A stretch of 64,000 nt of DNA from Pleodorina starrii (Eukaryota > Chlorophyta > Chlorophyceae > Chlamydomonadales > Volvocaceae): the NCBI GenBank assembly GCA_030267565.1, contig BRXU01000027.1, positions 186,001 to 250,000 of the forward strand. The letters run 5' to 3'. How positions within the stretch are numbered: position 1 is the first letter of the stretch; each line of letters opens with the position of its first letter. The notes under the pieces were generated by a model. That model had not been told where the DNA came from. It worked only from the letters and a program-made list of their open reading frames with translations, and ran no database searches. The position numbers and the translations under genes are program-made. Shown here piece by piece: positions 11,901 to 28,256 of the stretch.

Positions 11901-14900
11901 AGCCAGTAATACTCGCCAAACACGACGCAAACGTACCTGCACCGTCCGCCCCTTTGCCCGCCCGCCTTCCCACCCGCCCGCCGTGCTCGCAGCATGCGCC
12001 GGCGGAGACGTGGTGCTGTTCCTGCCCAGTGCCGCCGACCCCAGCAGCAACGCAGCCACCCGGCTCCCACCACCACCTCCGAGCGCAGTGGATCTCCCAG
12101 CGCCAGCCCCGCAGCCTTCCCCGGCCCCGTCAGGCGGCGGCGGCAGCAGCAGCAGCAATGGCGACGCCTCCGCCCCCCTTGTGGAGCTGCAGGTGCCCTT
12201 CGGCCAGGACGCCACCGCCGTGCTCATCCCCCTGGGCAGCGCCGATGAGACGGTGGTGGCGCTCAACACCACATGCAGCCCCGAGCCTCAGCTGGCGCAG
12301 GCAGCCGGCGGGGCCGCCGCGTGGGCGGAGCTGACGCTGCCGCGACTCGTACCGCAGCCGTGTTATGTGCTGCTGCAGGTGTACGGCACCGTATGGACGG
12401 GGCAGCAAGGACGACAGCAGGAACAGCAGAAGCAGGACGCCGGCAACGACACGGCTGCCGACGGCAAGTCGCCGCCGGCCTCGTCGCCGCCGCCGCCGTC
12501 GAGCACCGTAGAAGGACCGGGGGTTCCCGTACCCTCGGCGGCCGTCCCCGGCGCCACGGCCGCAAGCCCCGTCAACGGCAACGCCACCGCCGGCGCCGAT
12601 CTTTCTAACGGCCCCAGCACGAGTCCAGTCCCGGGGCCCAGTCCTAGCCCCGCCGTAGGCCGGGGCCGTCTCCTCGCCGGCGAGTCCGGCTCCGGTCTGC
12701 CCATCCTGAGCGTCGTGTCCCTCCGGGCCTTTAACGTGACGCTACGGCCGCGCAGCGACCCCGACACCTTCTCCGCCGGCGCCCTGTCGCTGTACCTGCT
12801 GCACCGACCCACGGGTCGCTGTCTGCCGCTGTGCGGCCTGCCGCAGCCGATGCTGCAGGCGGCCGCTGCGGCGGCGTTCGGCGACGGCTTCGACGGCAGC
12901 AGCCAGGCGCAGCTGGACGCGGCGGCGACGGCGCTGACGCTGGCCATCCGCGGCGGGCTAGATGCCGTGGCGCAGCTGCAGGCGGCGCCCGGGACAGGCG
13001 GCGGCGGTGGCGGCGGCGGCAGCCGCAGATTGCTGCGCGTGGGAGAGTCGATGCGGCGGTGGCTGGCGGCCTGGCTCCCCGCCGGCTGGCTCGGGGCTGC
13101 GGCGCGCCACGATGGCGCTGCTGCTGGGGCCGACCCGGCGGCGGCGGCGGCGAGATTGGGACGTCTCGCGGCGGCGGCGGCGAGTCGCCGCGCGGAGGCC
13201 GGCGGCGCTGTTTGGGGCCTCGGATCTTCTCAACGGCGGCGGAATGTCCTTCTGCAGCTTGACATCCCCTCGCCGGTGCCAGTGCGTGCACCGCCGCCGG
13301 TCCAACCGCCGGCGCCAGGGGCACCGCCGCCCCTGCCAAGCGCGTCGCCGCGCCGGCAGCCCTCCCCGCCGCCCTCCGCCGGCCAGCCTGGGGCGCCGCT
13401 GGGTCCCCCGCCCGTGCTGCCCGCGGCGCCCGTGGCCCCGGGCAGCCCGGCGCCGGCGCCCAGCTACCCGGGCGTGGTGGCGGGCCTGGCGGCGGCCGCC
13501 GCCGCCGCGCGGCCGCCCGCCGACAGCTTCTTCGACCTTGCCGGCGGCCTGGACGGCAACGCCACGATGCGCGTGCTGTTCAACCCGCACTTCGCGGAGT
13601 GGTGTCGGGTGTGGGAGCCGCAGGTGGTGGACCTGTCGCTGCTGCTGGCGGTGGCGCCACACGACATGGCTCTGCAGGCCCGCAGCCAGGGCCGGCCGCT
13701 GCGAGTGGCCGGTGGGGCCGCCGATAAAAGCGGCGGCGGTGGTGGTGGCGGGGAGGCGGCGGTGGAGGAGCTGTTGCTGGGCCCCTCGACCCGCTCGGAG
13801 CTGAGGCTGATGCAGCAGGGCTCCGAATCTGCGGCTGGCGGTCGGGATGGCGGCTGTGGCGCGGCTCCCCCAGCCGACAAGCGGCTCGCCGTGAGCCTGG
13901 TGGCGCCCGACGGGATCAGCACCGCGGCCCTGGAGCTAGCCCTGTATGTGGACTACGCGGCGGCAGCTGCGGCGGCGGCCCTGGACTGCCAGAACAGCAC
14001 CAGCAACAACAGCACCAGCGGTAATAACACCAACAGCAACATCACCAGCAGCATCGGCGGCGGCAGCGGCAACATCACCAGCAGTAGTGGCAGCGGCAAC
14101 GGCAACAGCACAAGCAGTAACGGCAGCGGTAACGGCAACAGCACGGGCGCCGCGGCCGGGTCGAGTCCGGCGGGGAGTGCGGTCCCTGCCGCGGCGGGGC
14201 CGGGCTCTCCCAGCGGTGGCGGCGGTGGCGCCCAGCCGGTGTTCATGTCGGTGTCGCTGCCGCCGCCGCCGGCGTCGCTGTGGAGCGCCTGTCGGCCCTG
14301 CGGCCCGGGCAGTTTCAGCAACACGCCCAACTCGACGTGGTGCAGCCCGTGCAGCCCGGGCAGCGCCAGCAACGGCACCTACAACAAGGAGTGTGGCGCG
14401 TGTGCCCCGGGGAACTTCGCCAACCTGGCTGGCAGCGCGGCGTGCAGGTGAGGAGGGGAGATGCGGCGAAAGGCCTCCCTCCCGGTGTGCCGAGCTGGGT
14501 CCTGGGGCCGCAGGCCACGTCGCCGCATGCCTGTTTTACTCTTGTGGTCTCCCTTCAGCATTCCGCATCTCTGGACTGTCTTTGGACAACACCCCCTTCC
14601 TCCCTCCCCCTCCCCCTCCTCCCGCCGCCGCTGCGCTCATCTCTTATCATTGCCCCTGCCGCCAGGCCCTGCTACGCCGGCAGCCACGCGCCGCGCCCCG
14701 GCTCCACCGCCTGCGCCGTGTGCCCCGACGGCACCACCTCCCTGGCTGACGGCGCGGCCGAGTGCGTGGTGCCGCGGGCGCCCCTCCGCGGCGACCCGGT
14801 GGTGGTGGTGTCCTTCCAGGTGCTGCTCAACATGAGCGCAGCGGGCAACGACAGTGTGGCGCAGGCCGCCAGCGCCAGCGGGCTGGATGCGGACGCGCCG

Positions 14901-16530
14901 GCGGACTCGGTGTTGCAGCGGCTCATCGCGGCGGACATGGCGGCGGCGCTGCGCATCTCGCCCACGCAGGTGGGGGGAGGAGGGTAAAAAGAAGATACCG
15001 CAGCGGAGAGGAGGGGGCGCGGGACGGGGGTGCGGGTGGGTAGGCGGGCAGGTGAGGGAGAAAGCGAGGCCGAGGCATGCGGGCTGCGGGCGGGGCGTGT
15101 GAGGCAGGGAGAGGGGGCGGTGAGCCGCGGGCTGCTGGCGCAAGCGGCGAAGAAGGTGAAGGGGTGGATGGCCCCGCGCGCCGCCGCCGCCGCCGCCGCC
15201 GCCGTCTGCCTACCATATCCATTTCGTGTCCCGCGTCCCCTCCATTACCAACCCTTCCAAATCCTGCCCTTCCCGCCCTCCTCGCCCCTGCTCTTCCCTC
15301 TATCAACGACGCAATACTCTTGGACCCGCCCCCCTTCCCAGTCCCCCGTCCCCTGTCCCCCCGTCCCCCTGCCCCCCCGCCCCCCAGGTCCGGGTGAGCC
15401 TCATGGAGCTCAGCCCCGCCACCTACCTGGTCAACATCTCCGCCACCATGCCCCTGGGCCAGACCCCCGCCTCCCCCGCCTCCTCGCTACCGGGCCCTGG
15501 CGGCTCCGGCGCGCCCCGCTCCGGCGGCGGCAGCCCCAGCCCCGCGCTGTCACCCGAGGTGGACGCCGACACGCTGATCAGCCGCCTGGTGGACAACCCC
15601 GACGGCTCCTTCCCGCGCACCCGCGAGGCGGCCGGCGGCTCGCTGCAGGTGCAGCTGGTTCAGCGGCAAGTGGTGGGGCTGGACGACCGCTCCGGCGGCG
15701 TCAACCCGCACGTGGTGGTGTGGCCCACGTTGGCGGGCACGGCGCTGCTGGCGGTGGTGCTGGGCTTCGCGTGCAGGCGGCACTGCCGGCGCAGGAGGAC
15801 GGGCCAGGGGCGCGGAGGGCTGGGGCTGAGCCTGCCGCCCATCACGGACGCGCTGGACAGGTGTGTGTCGGGGGAAAAAAAGAAAACGGCCCGGGACGAG
15901 GGAACGCAACGGGGGAAGGGGGAAGAAGGGAGGGTAGGGAGGGGGGTGTAAGGCCGGCTATGGGGTGCTTTGGGGGGCACAGCAGCACGCTCGTGCCGTG
16001 AGCAACGATGGCTGCAATCTTCGCACTCCATTTCCAGGTCTGCGGTGGGAGAGCGAGATCTTTCCGAGCGCGACCCCGCCCCGCCCCGACCTGACCACCC
16101 CGCCCCCCCCCCCCCCCGACCTGACCCGCGCAGGCTGCGCGCGTGGAAGTACTCGACCAGTCCGCCGGCGACGGCGTTCTTCGCGTACGGCAGGTTTACC
16201 TCCCTGGAGCTGCAGGAGCAGGAGCAGGCGCTGCCGGCGTCCATGGCGGGGGTCTCCGCCACGGCCCGTCAGCGCGGCCGGGCCGGCGGCAGCAAGGCGG
16301 CCAACCTCGATAACCTCAACCTGCATCTTCCGGCGCTCGGCATGAGCCTGGCGGCGGATTCCAGCGACATGATGACGATGAGCATCAGTACCAGCACCAC
16401 CGGCAGCGGCAGCGGCATGGGCGGCATGGGCAGCGGCAGCGGCAGAAGCGGCAGCAGCTCCACGGCCGCGGATCTGGATGCGGTGGCAATGATGTACCCG
16501 CGGGATGCGCTGGCGGCGCCGCGGATATGA
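8905..16530 (+). CDS. Large single-pass surface protein with GCC2/GCC3-type cysteine-rich repeats
   Basis: Ten exons: 8905-9000, 9080-9217, 9383-9625, 9811-10447, 10889-11317, 11686-11751, 11993-14447, 14666-14969, 15388-15860 and 16134-16530, giving about 1745 aa. Exon 1 encodes a signal peptide (LGLFLLWALCALPRGSS). The ectodomain has beta-rich segments (about 155-350), Ser/Asn/Gly and Pro-rich spacers with many Asn-glycosylation sequons, and near 1300-1400 a Cys-rich block (CRPCGPGSFS, CSPCSPGSAS, CGACAPGNFA, CAVCPDGTTS) typical of GCC2/GCC3 ephrin-receptor-like repeats. A single membrane helix (about 1564-1585, WPTLAGTALLAVVLGFAC) is followed by a basic stop-transfer stretch and a cytoplasmic tail of about 160 residues. 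Such proteins are usually cell-surface or matrix receptors; no ligand can be inferred. The last acceptor is uncertain: 16036 is an in-frame alternative to 16134. Confidence 0.8.
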
Positions 16531-16638
16531 CGTGACGTGAGCATGTGGCTTGACTTTGACAGTAGCCATTGATGTGGTATGACATGGCGGCCGCCAGCTG
16601 GCGCCGCCGTTTTTAGAGGCCGTTGGGTGCCATTCGCC

Positions 16639-16732
16639 GTGTGGTGTGGTGTGGTGTGGTGTGGTGTGGTGTGGTGTGGTGTGGTGTGGTGTGGTGTGGT
16701 GTGGTGTGGTGTGGTGTGGTGTGGTGTGGTGT
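16639..16732. repeat. GTGTG pentanucleotide microsatellite in a 3' UTR
   Basis: About 18 near-perfect tandem copies of a 5-bp unit, starting some 110 bp after the stop of the surface-protein gene and hence in its 3' UTR. Confidence 0.95.
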
Positions 16733-17049
16733 CGCGGCGGGTGTTGACGATCGATATGTTGGGGCGGGGCGCAGGGGTTCGAGGCAGGGGCCAATGCCGC
16801 TTTTTGGGGCTCCGTGCGGGGTGTGTGCTGGGGGTGTTTTGCAGGTAGGGGTTCGGCGGCGGTGATGGTACGCCGACGGCGGCGGCGAGGCTGTGCAAGA
16901 AAGGAATGTGAGCGGAGGGTTGTTGTCTGTGCATCATTATCATCATAAGCATTATCGTCGTGCTCCGGTATTGCCTCGCCGCATGGCAGATGTACGAATT
17001 TACCTGCCTGGGCACTTGATATGAGGCATTCGTGCACCTTTTGTGGTCA

Positions 17050-17054
17050 TGTAA
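17050..17054 (+). terminator. TGTAA poly(A) signal candidate for the surface-protein gene
   Basis: TGTAA in CATGTAACGTG, about 520 bp after the stop codon at 16530. Confidence 0.45.
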
Positions 17055-17552
17055 CGTGTTTACTCGTGCGCAGTGACCTGCCGTGGGCTCATATTTGGCC
17101 GATACGACACGGGTCGTGGCGCGAAGTGTCGTAGATGGACGGTTGTGCATGACAGAGCATTTTCTTTCGGTCATTCTATTTTCTAAACATTGCCGATGTA
17201 GGTGGGTGGGCCAGGGTCCCGTACGCTCAGGTGGAAATCAGTTGTAGCCTGATCAATCGCACTCTACTCAATTCGCGCAAGGTTGGTGCACAGGAGTGAA
17301 GGATGAGGCCAAGTGCATTGCCAAGCTACAACTTAGGACGGTCGTCGCTTTTCAAGGGAATAATGCGACAAGCTTTTTGCTTGCTACAAAACCGCCGGTG
17401 TATTTTGGTATGGGGGGGAGTGGAGCGGTGCGGTGGGGCGAACAGGAAACGGTGGTGGGTGGCAGGCGTGGCTTGGTCTCCCGAGGGATACGCTGCGTCT
17501 AGACCGTCGAGGGTGTAAAGGCGCAGGGCAGGAAAGATCTGTCGACAACGCC

Positions 17553-17557
17553 TTACA
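17553..17557 (-). terminator. TGTAA poly(A) signal candidate for enolase
   Basis: TTACA on the + strand (TGTAA on the - strand), about 750 bp beyond the enolase stop. Confidence 0.35.
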
Positions 17558-18302
17558 CAGCGAGCTGGACGAAGCATACGGACGCAGTCGAGGAACTGTG
17601 CTCACGGGTGCCCTGCCGGCGCCAACTTCTGCAACAGCTGTCCTTCTTAACCTCGCTGGCTCCCTTCCGGCACAAGCAGATCAGCACACAGGATGGAAGC
17701 AGTCGCATCACATCCGCACCCGCTATTCGTCCGGCCGGTTTGCTTCCTCGCCCTGGAATCGCCGAGGCGCGCCCGTCCAGCCACAAAGACACTTGTCGTG
17801 AAAGTCACACACACAACAAAATCCTCTATATACCTGCGAACTAATGGCACCAAATAGCGCCACCGCCGATTCCCAGCTACATGCATCCATCTTTCAACGG
17901 CGCACACGCCGGTGCGAGAAACAAATCATGAGCGGGAGCGGAACGAGAGGGTGAGAAATGCAGCGGTTCTTACGCTTCTTCTTCGCGGCAGGGCAAGTAG
18001 CATACACCCGCCGGTGCTGCTCCGTCGCCCACGCCATTCGCCACGCCACGCGCAGCACATGCAACCAGGCGCCACGCACAAAAGTCGGGGAGACCCCATC
18101 GCTACACCGTCCTGCAACGCTTTTCTTCATCCGTGATCTTCCAACAAATATCTTCATCCACTTGCTCGGCACCGCCACACCTCACCGGCGTGCTGCGCTG
18201 CGCTGAGCCGCCCCTCCTCGCAGCCCCTAATCCTCAACACCAGCCAGCCCGGCAAAACCCAGGTCAATGGTCCTTGGCCGCTGGCCCCCGGCACTTGGCC
18301 GT

Positions 18303-23157
<4,855 letters not shown>

Positions 23158-24481
23158 GGTGACGCGTGCGGACCTCACGACGGCGCGACGAACCCTTGCG
23201 AGCGGAGCACAGTACGCTGCGCTTCGACTGTGTAAAGGTAAGTTGCTGCCTGTGAACGTTCGGGGAGTAGAGGCCACTACCATTTAGGAGTTCGCTAATC
23301 CAAAGCGCCTTTAAAATACCTTTTCGTGTTGTCGTGCAGTCGTGCCTCACAGCCGTGCACTTGGTGGAATCCGATCACACTTTGCATTGACAAATTATAT
23401 TCCAGTTGGAATTTGCGATAGCACTCCGTGTATAGGCTAACGTTGCAGACATCTTGCGGATGGAAAACGCCCGGTCAGGAGGCAAGTGTCGTCGTTGGGG
23501 TTTAGACGTAGCGCCGTATCTCGAACGTGCTGCGGTATTTATGTCCAGGACGCCTGAAGAACTAGCTGCCCAGTTTCGCGGTGCCATGGCCGGTGCATGT
23601 CGCGGCACTGTCGCAGTTTTCTTGAATTCCTCATACCCACAACTTGAGTGGCATGTATTGGTACACATCTTTAAGATGTGAACAGGGACAAGTTGGGGCA
23701 TCGTGTCGTCATCAGCCCTACCGGGAGGAGCGCAACGACCTATGGGCCTTCCGACACCGCACACCGGCTTTCTCAACCAGGAGGAACCTTCAAAGCTCTT
23801 ATGGGTGTTTGTAGCTTAGCTGCAGCAAGGCGATATGGTATGGATAGAGCGGAGTAAAGCCGGACATAACACACTCGTAAAAACATACTCCGTCGGTTGC
23901 AGTTTCGCTTAGTAGTCTCAACACATCCTGACAGTGATCGAGAGTCTTAAGATAAATATTTGTTGACGTGATCAAAAACGAGTAACACACCAATACGCGT
24001 AGTTGCGCCGAATACTGCGCACTGCAAAGCACGTCCCTCTGGAACCTTCCCACTCCTTACTACGCGGTACAGGTTCCCCAAAATTTTCCCAAAATTGAAC
24101 AAGCGCTGCGCTCAAGTGTTAAAGTAGGGATGCGTGGATTTACGCAGGCCTGCGCTCAGTCGACCCACCTATCCACATTGTTCTGAATGCACGCATGCAT
24201 CACTGTGACCGGCACAGATAAATATACGAAGAGCATGCTCTATGTTATTTCTCATAAGGGAATGCACCCTGCCATCGCGGTCAGCGCATTTTCGTTTTGA
24301 ATGTCTGCACGGCAGTCGTGATCCCCATTTTTTTCAAGACCCGCAAAATTCTTCTCGGTTTCTCTCTACACATATAACGTGAAAATATACATGTCTGCAC
24401 GATAGTTAAGCCACATTAACATACTTGCCAGCCGTCCACTAATTACTGGGATAGTTTATTGCGCTAAAAGTCACATTCAAG
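23158..24481. other. Divergent intergenic region between enolase and DEK
   Basis: About 1.3 kb with lower GC than its neighbours (for example 23380-24460). It should carry the enolase promoter next to 23157 and the DEK promoter before 24482. Short frames on both strands (such as 23454-23681) show no recognisable domain. I see nothing else definite. Confidence 0.5.
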
Positions 24482-27400
24482 ATGGTTGATGATAAGCATG
24501 TTGAGGCAGAGGTAGTACAGGAGGAGGCAAAGCAGGAGGACAAAAGTGCGACGGCGAGGAAGAAGAGCTTGGGGGGCCTGGACGAGGGGGTGGTTCTCTC
24601 AGGGCCGCGACAGCGCAAGAAAGCTGACCAGTACACAGTGGAGGTTAAGGAGAAGGCTGATTTCGTCATCAAAGCGGTAAGCAGCTGTCCTCGCTGCGTG
24701 GCGATGAGCGACTCGAAAGCGTCGGTCAACGCTGCGTCGCCGGCCGTTGCGGTTGTCTTGCGTTCTGCAGGGAAAAGGGACAAAGCTGGGCGAGATTCCT
24801 AACGGTAGGGCAGTTTCGCTGTAACTACGCCGGCTGGTTGCTTAACGTAGCTTGTAACCTATCTCCCAACAGTCCACTACCTGCTCGGCAAGCTTAAGAC
24901 TGACGATGAACTTTTGACAAGCCTGCATACCTTGGTCTTCAAACGGCCTGGGACGGTAAGGGTTGCAGTGGCGAGCCTTGCGCAGCACGGGGGCTGTGCT
25001 GTGAGTTCCCTGGTGGCTCCTGCATAAATTCTTATGTGGCCCCTGCAGGCGCACCGCCGCAAGAAGAACTTGTATGAGTTCTCGGGCCTGACCCTCGACG
25101 AGGGGGACAAGGTGAGTGCCCCAGGGGTTGTGCTGTCTTCACCACGCCAGAGCGCCAGGGCATGGCTCTCTGGAAGACCTGAGGGCGGGGGAGACGCTGG
25201 GGACGCATGCTCCAATTTCAACCTGCTTGCACAGTGCCTCAATGCCATGGAGGGAATACACATTGCCAAACTTCACGTGACCTACCCACCCTGTAGGACA
25301 AGGAGATGGAGAAGCTCCAGGAGCGGTTGTCCAAGTGGACTATTCGTAAGTGGGCCTGCTGGGTGCGCGTATTATGATTGGAACAACTTGATCCGCTTAT
25401 CCCTTGTCTCACCCCTCACCTACCCTGAGTATGAGCAGTAGCAATCTTACAGGCATGGCTTGCTTAACGTGTTCCCATTCGCTTTTATGCAGCGCTCCTG
25501 AATGGGGCCCTGGACGTCTTTGAGCTGCCCCGTGGGAACGGCGACGAGGGGAAGAAGGTGCGTTATAAGTTCGTCCCCATTCCTTCCATCTCGTAGTAGC
25601 CCCCGCTGCAGCGCTCCACAGTCGCGTACGCCGTCCGCGGAACTGGCAAACGCAGTGTTTCCTGTCTGGTTCGGAACGATTCGCTGGCTTATGATTAGGT
25701 GCCCTGGCGGCTGCGTGCCACAGGAGGCCAAGGTCGAGCGGCTCCTGAAGTTCCTTGAGGAGCCCAAGAAGCTGTCGGAGAAGGACTTGGCGGCGCAGGT
25801 GCGTCGCATAGGGGGTCAGGAGACCAGACCCTGGGTTTCATGGGTTGGGCCCGTAGCGCGTGCGTTATGGGTTACAGCTGCAAGGGGACGGGGGGAATCC
25901 TAGGAAATGCAACCCCCACGACGCTGACTCCTCAGCGCATGCACTGGTGGTGTCTGCAGGCCGCGAAGAAGAAGGACGCCGCCAAGGCGAAGAAGGAGAA
26001 GGAGCAGAAGAGCAAGACGCCGAAGTCCGCGGCAAAGGGCGGCCGGAAATCGGAAGGGGCCCAGGAGGTGCGTCAGCAGTTTCTGTGCTGGCTGAAGATG
26101 TTCCAATAGGTTATGCATTGTGCGCTGGCAGAGCTGGCAGCTGCTGCGCGCCCATCGCCTAAATCCCACAGTGTCTGCGGCGGCGCTGCGATGAAATGAA
26201 CAGTTTTGAAAGGGGCCCCGCTTCTCGTTCCTTGTGCAGTCCACGAAGAAGAAGCGTGCTAAGAAGGCCGAGTCGGGAGAGGCGGAGGACGAGCCGTCGG
26301 AGGAGGAAGAGGAGGAGGAGGAGGAGGAGGAGAAGGCGGAGCCGGAGGAGCAGCCTAAGAAGCGCGCCAAGAAGGAGGACGCTGGGTCGGCGAAGAAGGC
26401 CACCGAAAAAAAGACCCCCGCGTCGCGGAAGTCCGCTAGCAAGAAGGCAAGCGCGGCTCAGTGCTTTGCCAAGTCCACCGACCCAGTCCACTATGCTGAA
26501 GGAGACCGCTGTCTTCCTGTTCCTCTCGCAGCGCAAGGCGGACGAGGAGGAGGCCCAGGATGGGCCGTCCGGCGAGGCTGCGGAAGGGGCGCTCGCTGAG
26601 GGTGCGGGCGAGGCGGGCGGCAGCAACGAGCTCCCGGACGACGAGACGATCAAGGAGGCCACCCTGGAGCTGCTTAAGGGTGAGGCATTTCCAATGTCGG
26701 GTGCGCGGTCAGGGGTGCATCATCTGTCTGCTCCTTGACGGCGGCTTGTGCGTGGATTTACCTGCACCTCCCTGTTTCCGGGAAGGAAACCAAGGCACAC
26801 TCGTACGCTGCTGTCGTCCCCTGTGGTGTAGTGTCCGACGTCAACACGACCACCGTCAAGGACCTGTTGGCGAAACTTAACGAGCAGTTCGGCACGGACC
26901 TGACGAAGAAGAAGCCGCTCATAAAGCGCATTGCCGTGGACTACGCCCAGTCGAAGGCTGCGGCGTCGGAGGAGGCGGGGGCCCAAGACGCTGCCGCTGC
27001 CAAGGCGGAGGCGGTCGCGGAGGACGCGCCGCCCCCGGCGAAGAAGCAAAATAAGGAGGAGGGAGACAAGGCGGAGGCAGCCGTGGAGGACACGGCCGAG
27101 GCGGCCAAGGTAATATTTTTTTTCGTTTCCTGTTTCACCAACGGTGCCCGAGCGCGTTATCCTTAACGAGCGTTCAGTTGGGTTGCGTCGTTGAGGGTTC
27201 CTTGCCCAAATGAGGGGTCTTTTGTCACTCATCACTGCATTTACTTTGCTAGCCAGCTGCATGATTTTGCGCTCGAGTTGTCAATAGTGCGCCAAAGGTC
27301 GAACGAATGACACTGACCGTTCATTCGGCCGGCCCCGTCCCGTTGTGATATCCCATCAGGCCGCCGGTTCGGCCGAGGAAGCGAAGGCGGAGGAGGCAAA

Positions 27401-27704
27401 GGCAGAATCGGCGGAAGAGGCAAAGGCGGCGGAGACGAAGACGGAGGAGGCAAAGGCGGAGCCGATGGAGGAGGCCGAGGCAGCAGAGGCGAAGGCGGAG
27501 CCGGCGGAGGAGGCAAAGGCGGAGCCGGAGGCGATGGAGGCCACGACGGAAGCGGAGACCAAGGGCGAGGCCGGGGAGGGGGAGGGAAAAGAGGCTGCCG
27601 ATGACGCCATGGAGACGGATGGGGCGAAGAGCGAGGCCGCTGCGAAGGACTCGGCTGTGGAGGAGGCGGGGGCTGGGGAGGCGGATAAGGAGTCGAAGGA
27701 CTAA
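24482..27704 (+). CDS. DEK: DEK-family chromatin protein
   Basis: Twelve exons: 24482-24676, 24771-24804, 24873-24955, 25049-25111, 25297-25345, 25493-25557, 25724-25798, 25960-26067, 26240-26446, 26532-26679, 26832-27109 and 27360-27704, giving 549 aa. DEK binds DNA and histones in the nucleus and shapes chromatin topology. After an acidic start comes the DEK pseudo-SAP region: GKGTKLGEIPN, VHYLLGKLKTDDELL, LVFKRPG, NLYEFSGLTL and KLSKWTI. A long Lys/Glu-rich section with several NLS-like blocks (KKKRAKK, KKRAKK) follows. The DEK_C domain lies at about 325-395 (DDETIKEATLELLK, TVKDLLAKLNEQFGTDL, KKPLIKRI). The last exon is Glu/Ala/Lys-rich with EEAKAE repeats. The intron after exon 9 has a GC donor (AAG|GCAAGC); it is the only choice I found that keeps frame. 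Confidence 0.9.
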
Positions 27705-28256
27705 TGCCTGGGCCTTGCAGCAGCGGGGAGAGGATCTTCACGCATGCATATGGGGTTTTGACCACTCATTGGTATAACGCTGACGAGAGGCTAACCTGAC
27801 AACAAGTGGAGGTTGTTGATATTCTACATTGACGTTGAGTTGGTGACTTTCCCGCATGGTCCTCATTTCGGACTCACGGTGACAACGCGCGCATTCGTTG
27901 ACATATGAGCTTATTTCATAGGTATGGTTACAAACAGGTGCAAACACCGACCAACATATGTGGTCGCCGGTTTTTTGGCGAATGCCATGCCCGCAAGGAC
28001 CGCACAACGTTCTTTTGACGGCCGTGCTGAGTTATCACCGTTATGGTCAACCCGTTGCTGCCATTCGAAACCCCCTCCCTGCACTTCGTAAGGACACGCC
28101 CGACAGTTCGATATACTTGACAGGGCGCATGATGAGACGACACCACATGCCTAACTTACCCCATCTTATCCTCGCATCCAACAAAAAGGCCCCATGACTG
28201 CCACAAAACCTTCAAAACCAAACCATCAACCCGTTGCTGCTGGCACCCGCAACCCA
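27705..28256. other. Convergent 3' UTRs of DEK and the coiled-coil gene
   Basis: No gene was seen. The reverse-strand poly(A) candidate lies at 27928-27932. No TGTAA was found for DEK within this gap. Confidence 0.5.
27928..27932 (-). terminator. TGTAA poly(A) signal candidate for the coiled-coil gene
   Basis: TTACA on the + strand, about 325 bp past the stop of the - strand gene ending at 28257. Confidence 0.45.

Larger units (their letters stand above)
16531..18302. other. Convergent 3' UTRs between the surface protein and enolase genes
   Basis: No gene was seen. It holds the GTGTG pentanucleotide array (16639-16732), a TGTAA at 17050-17054 for the + gene and a TTACA (reverse TGTAA) at 17553-17557 for the enolase gene. 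Short frames here look non-coding. Confidence 0.5.
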
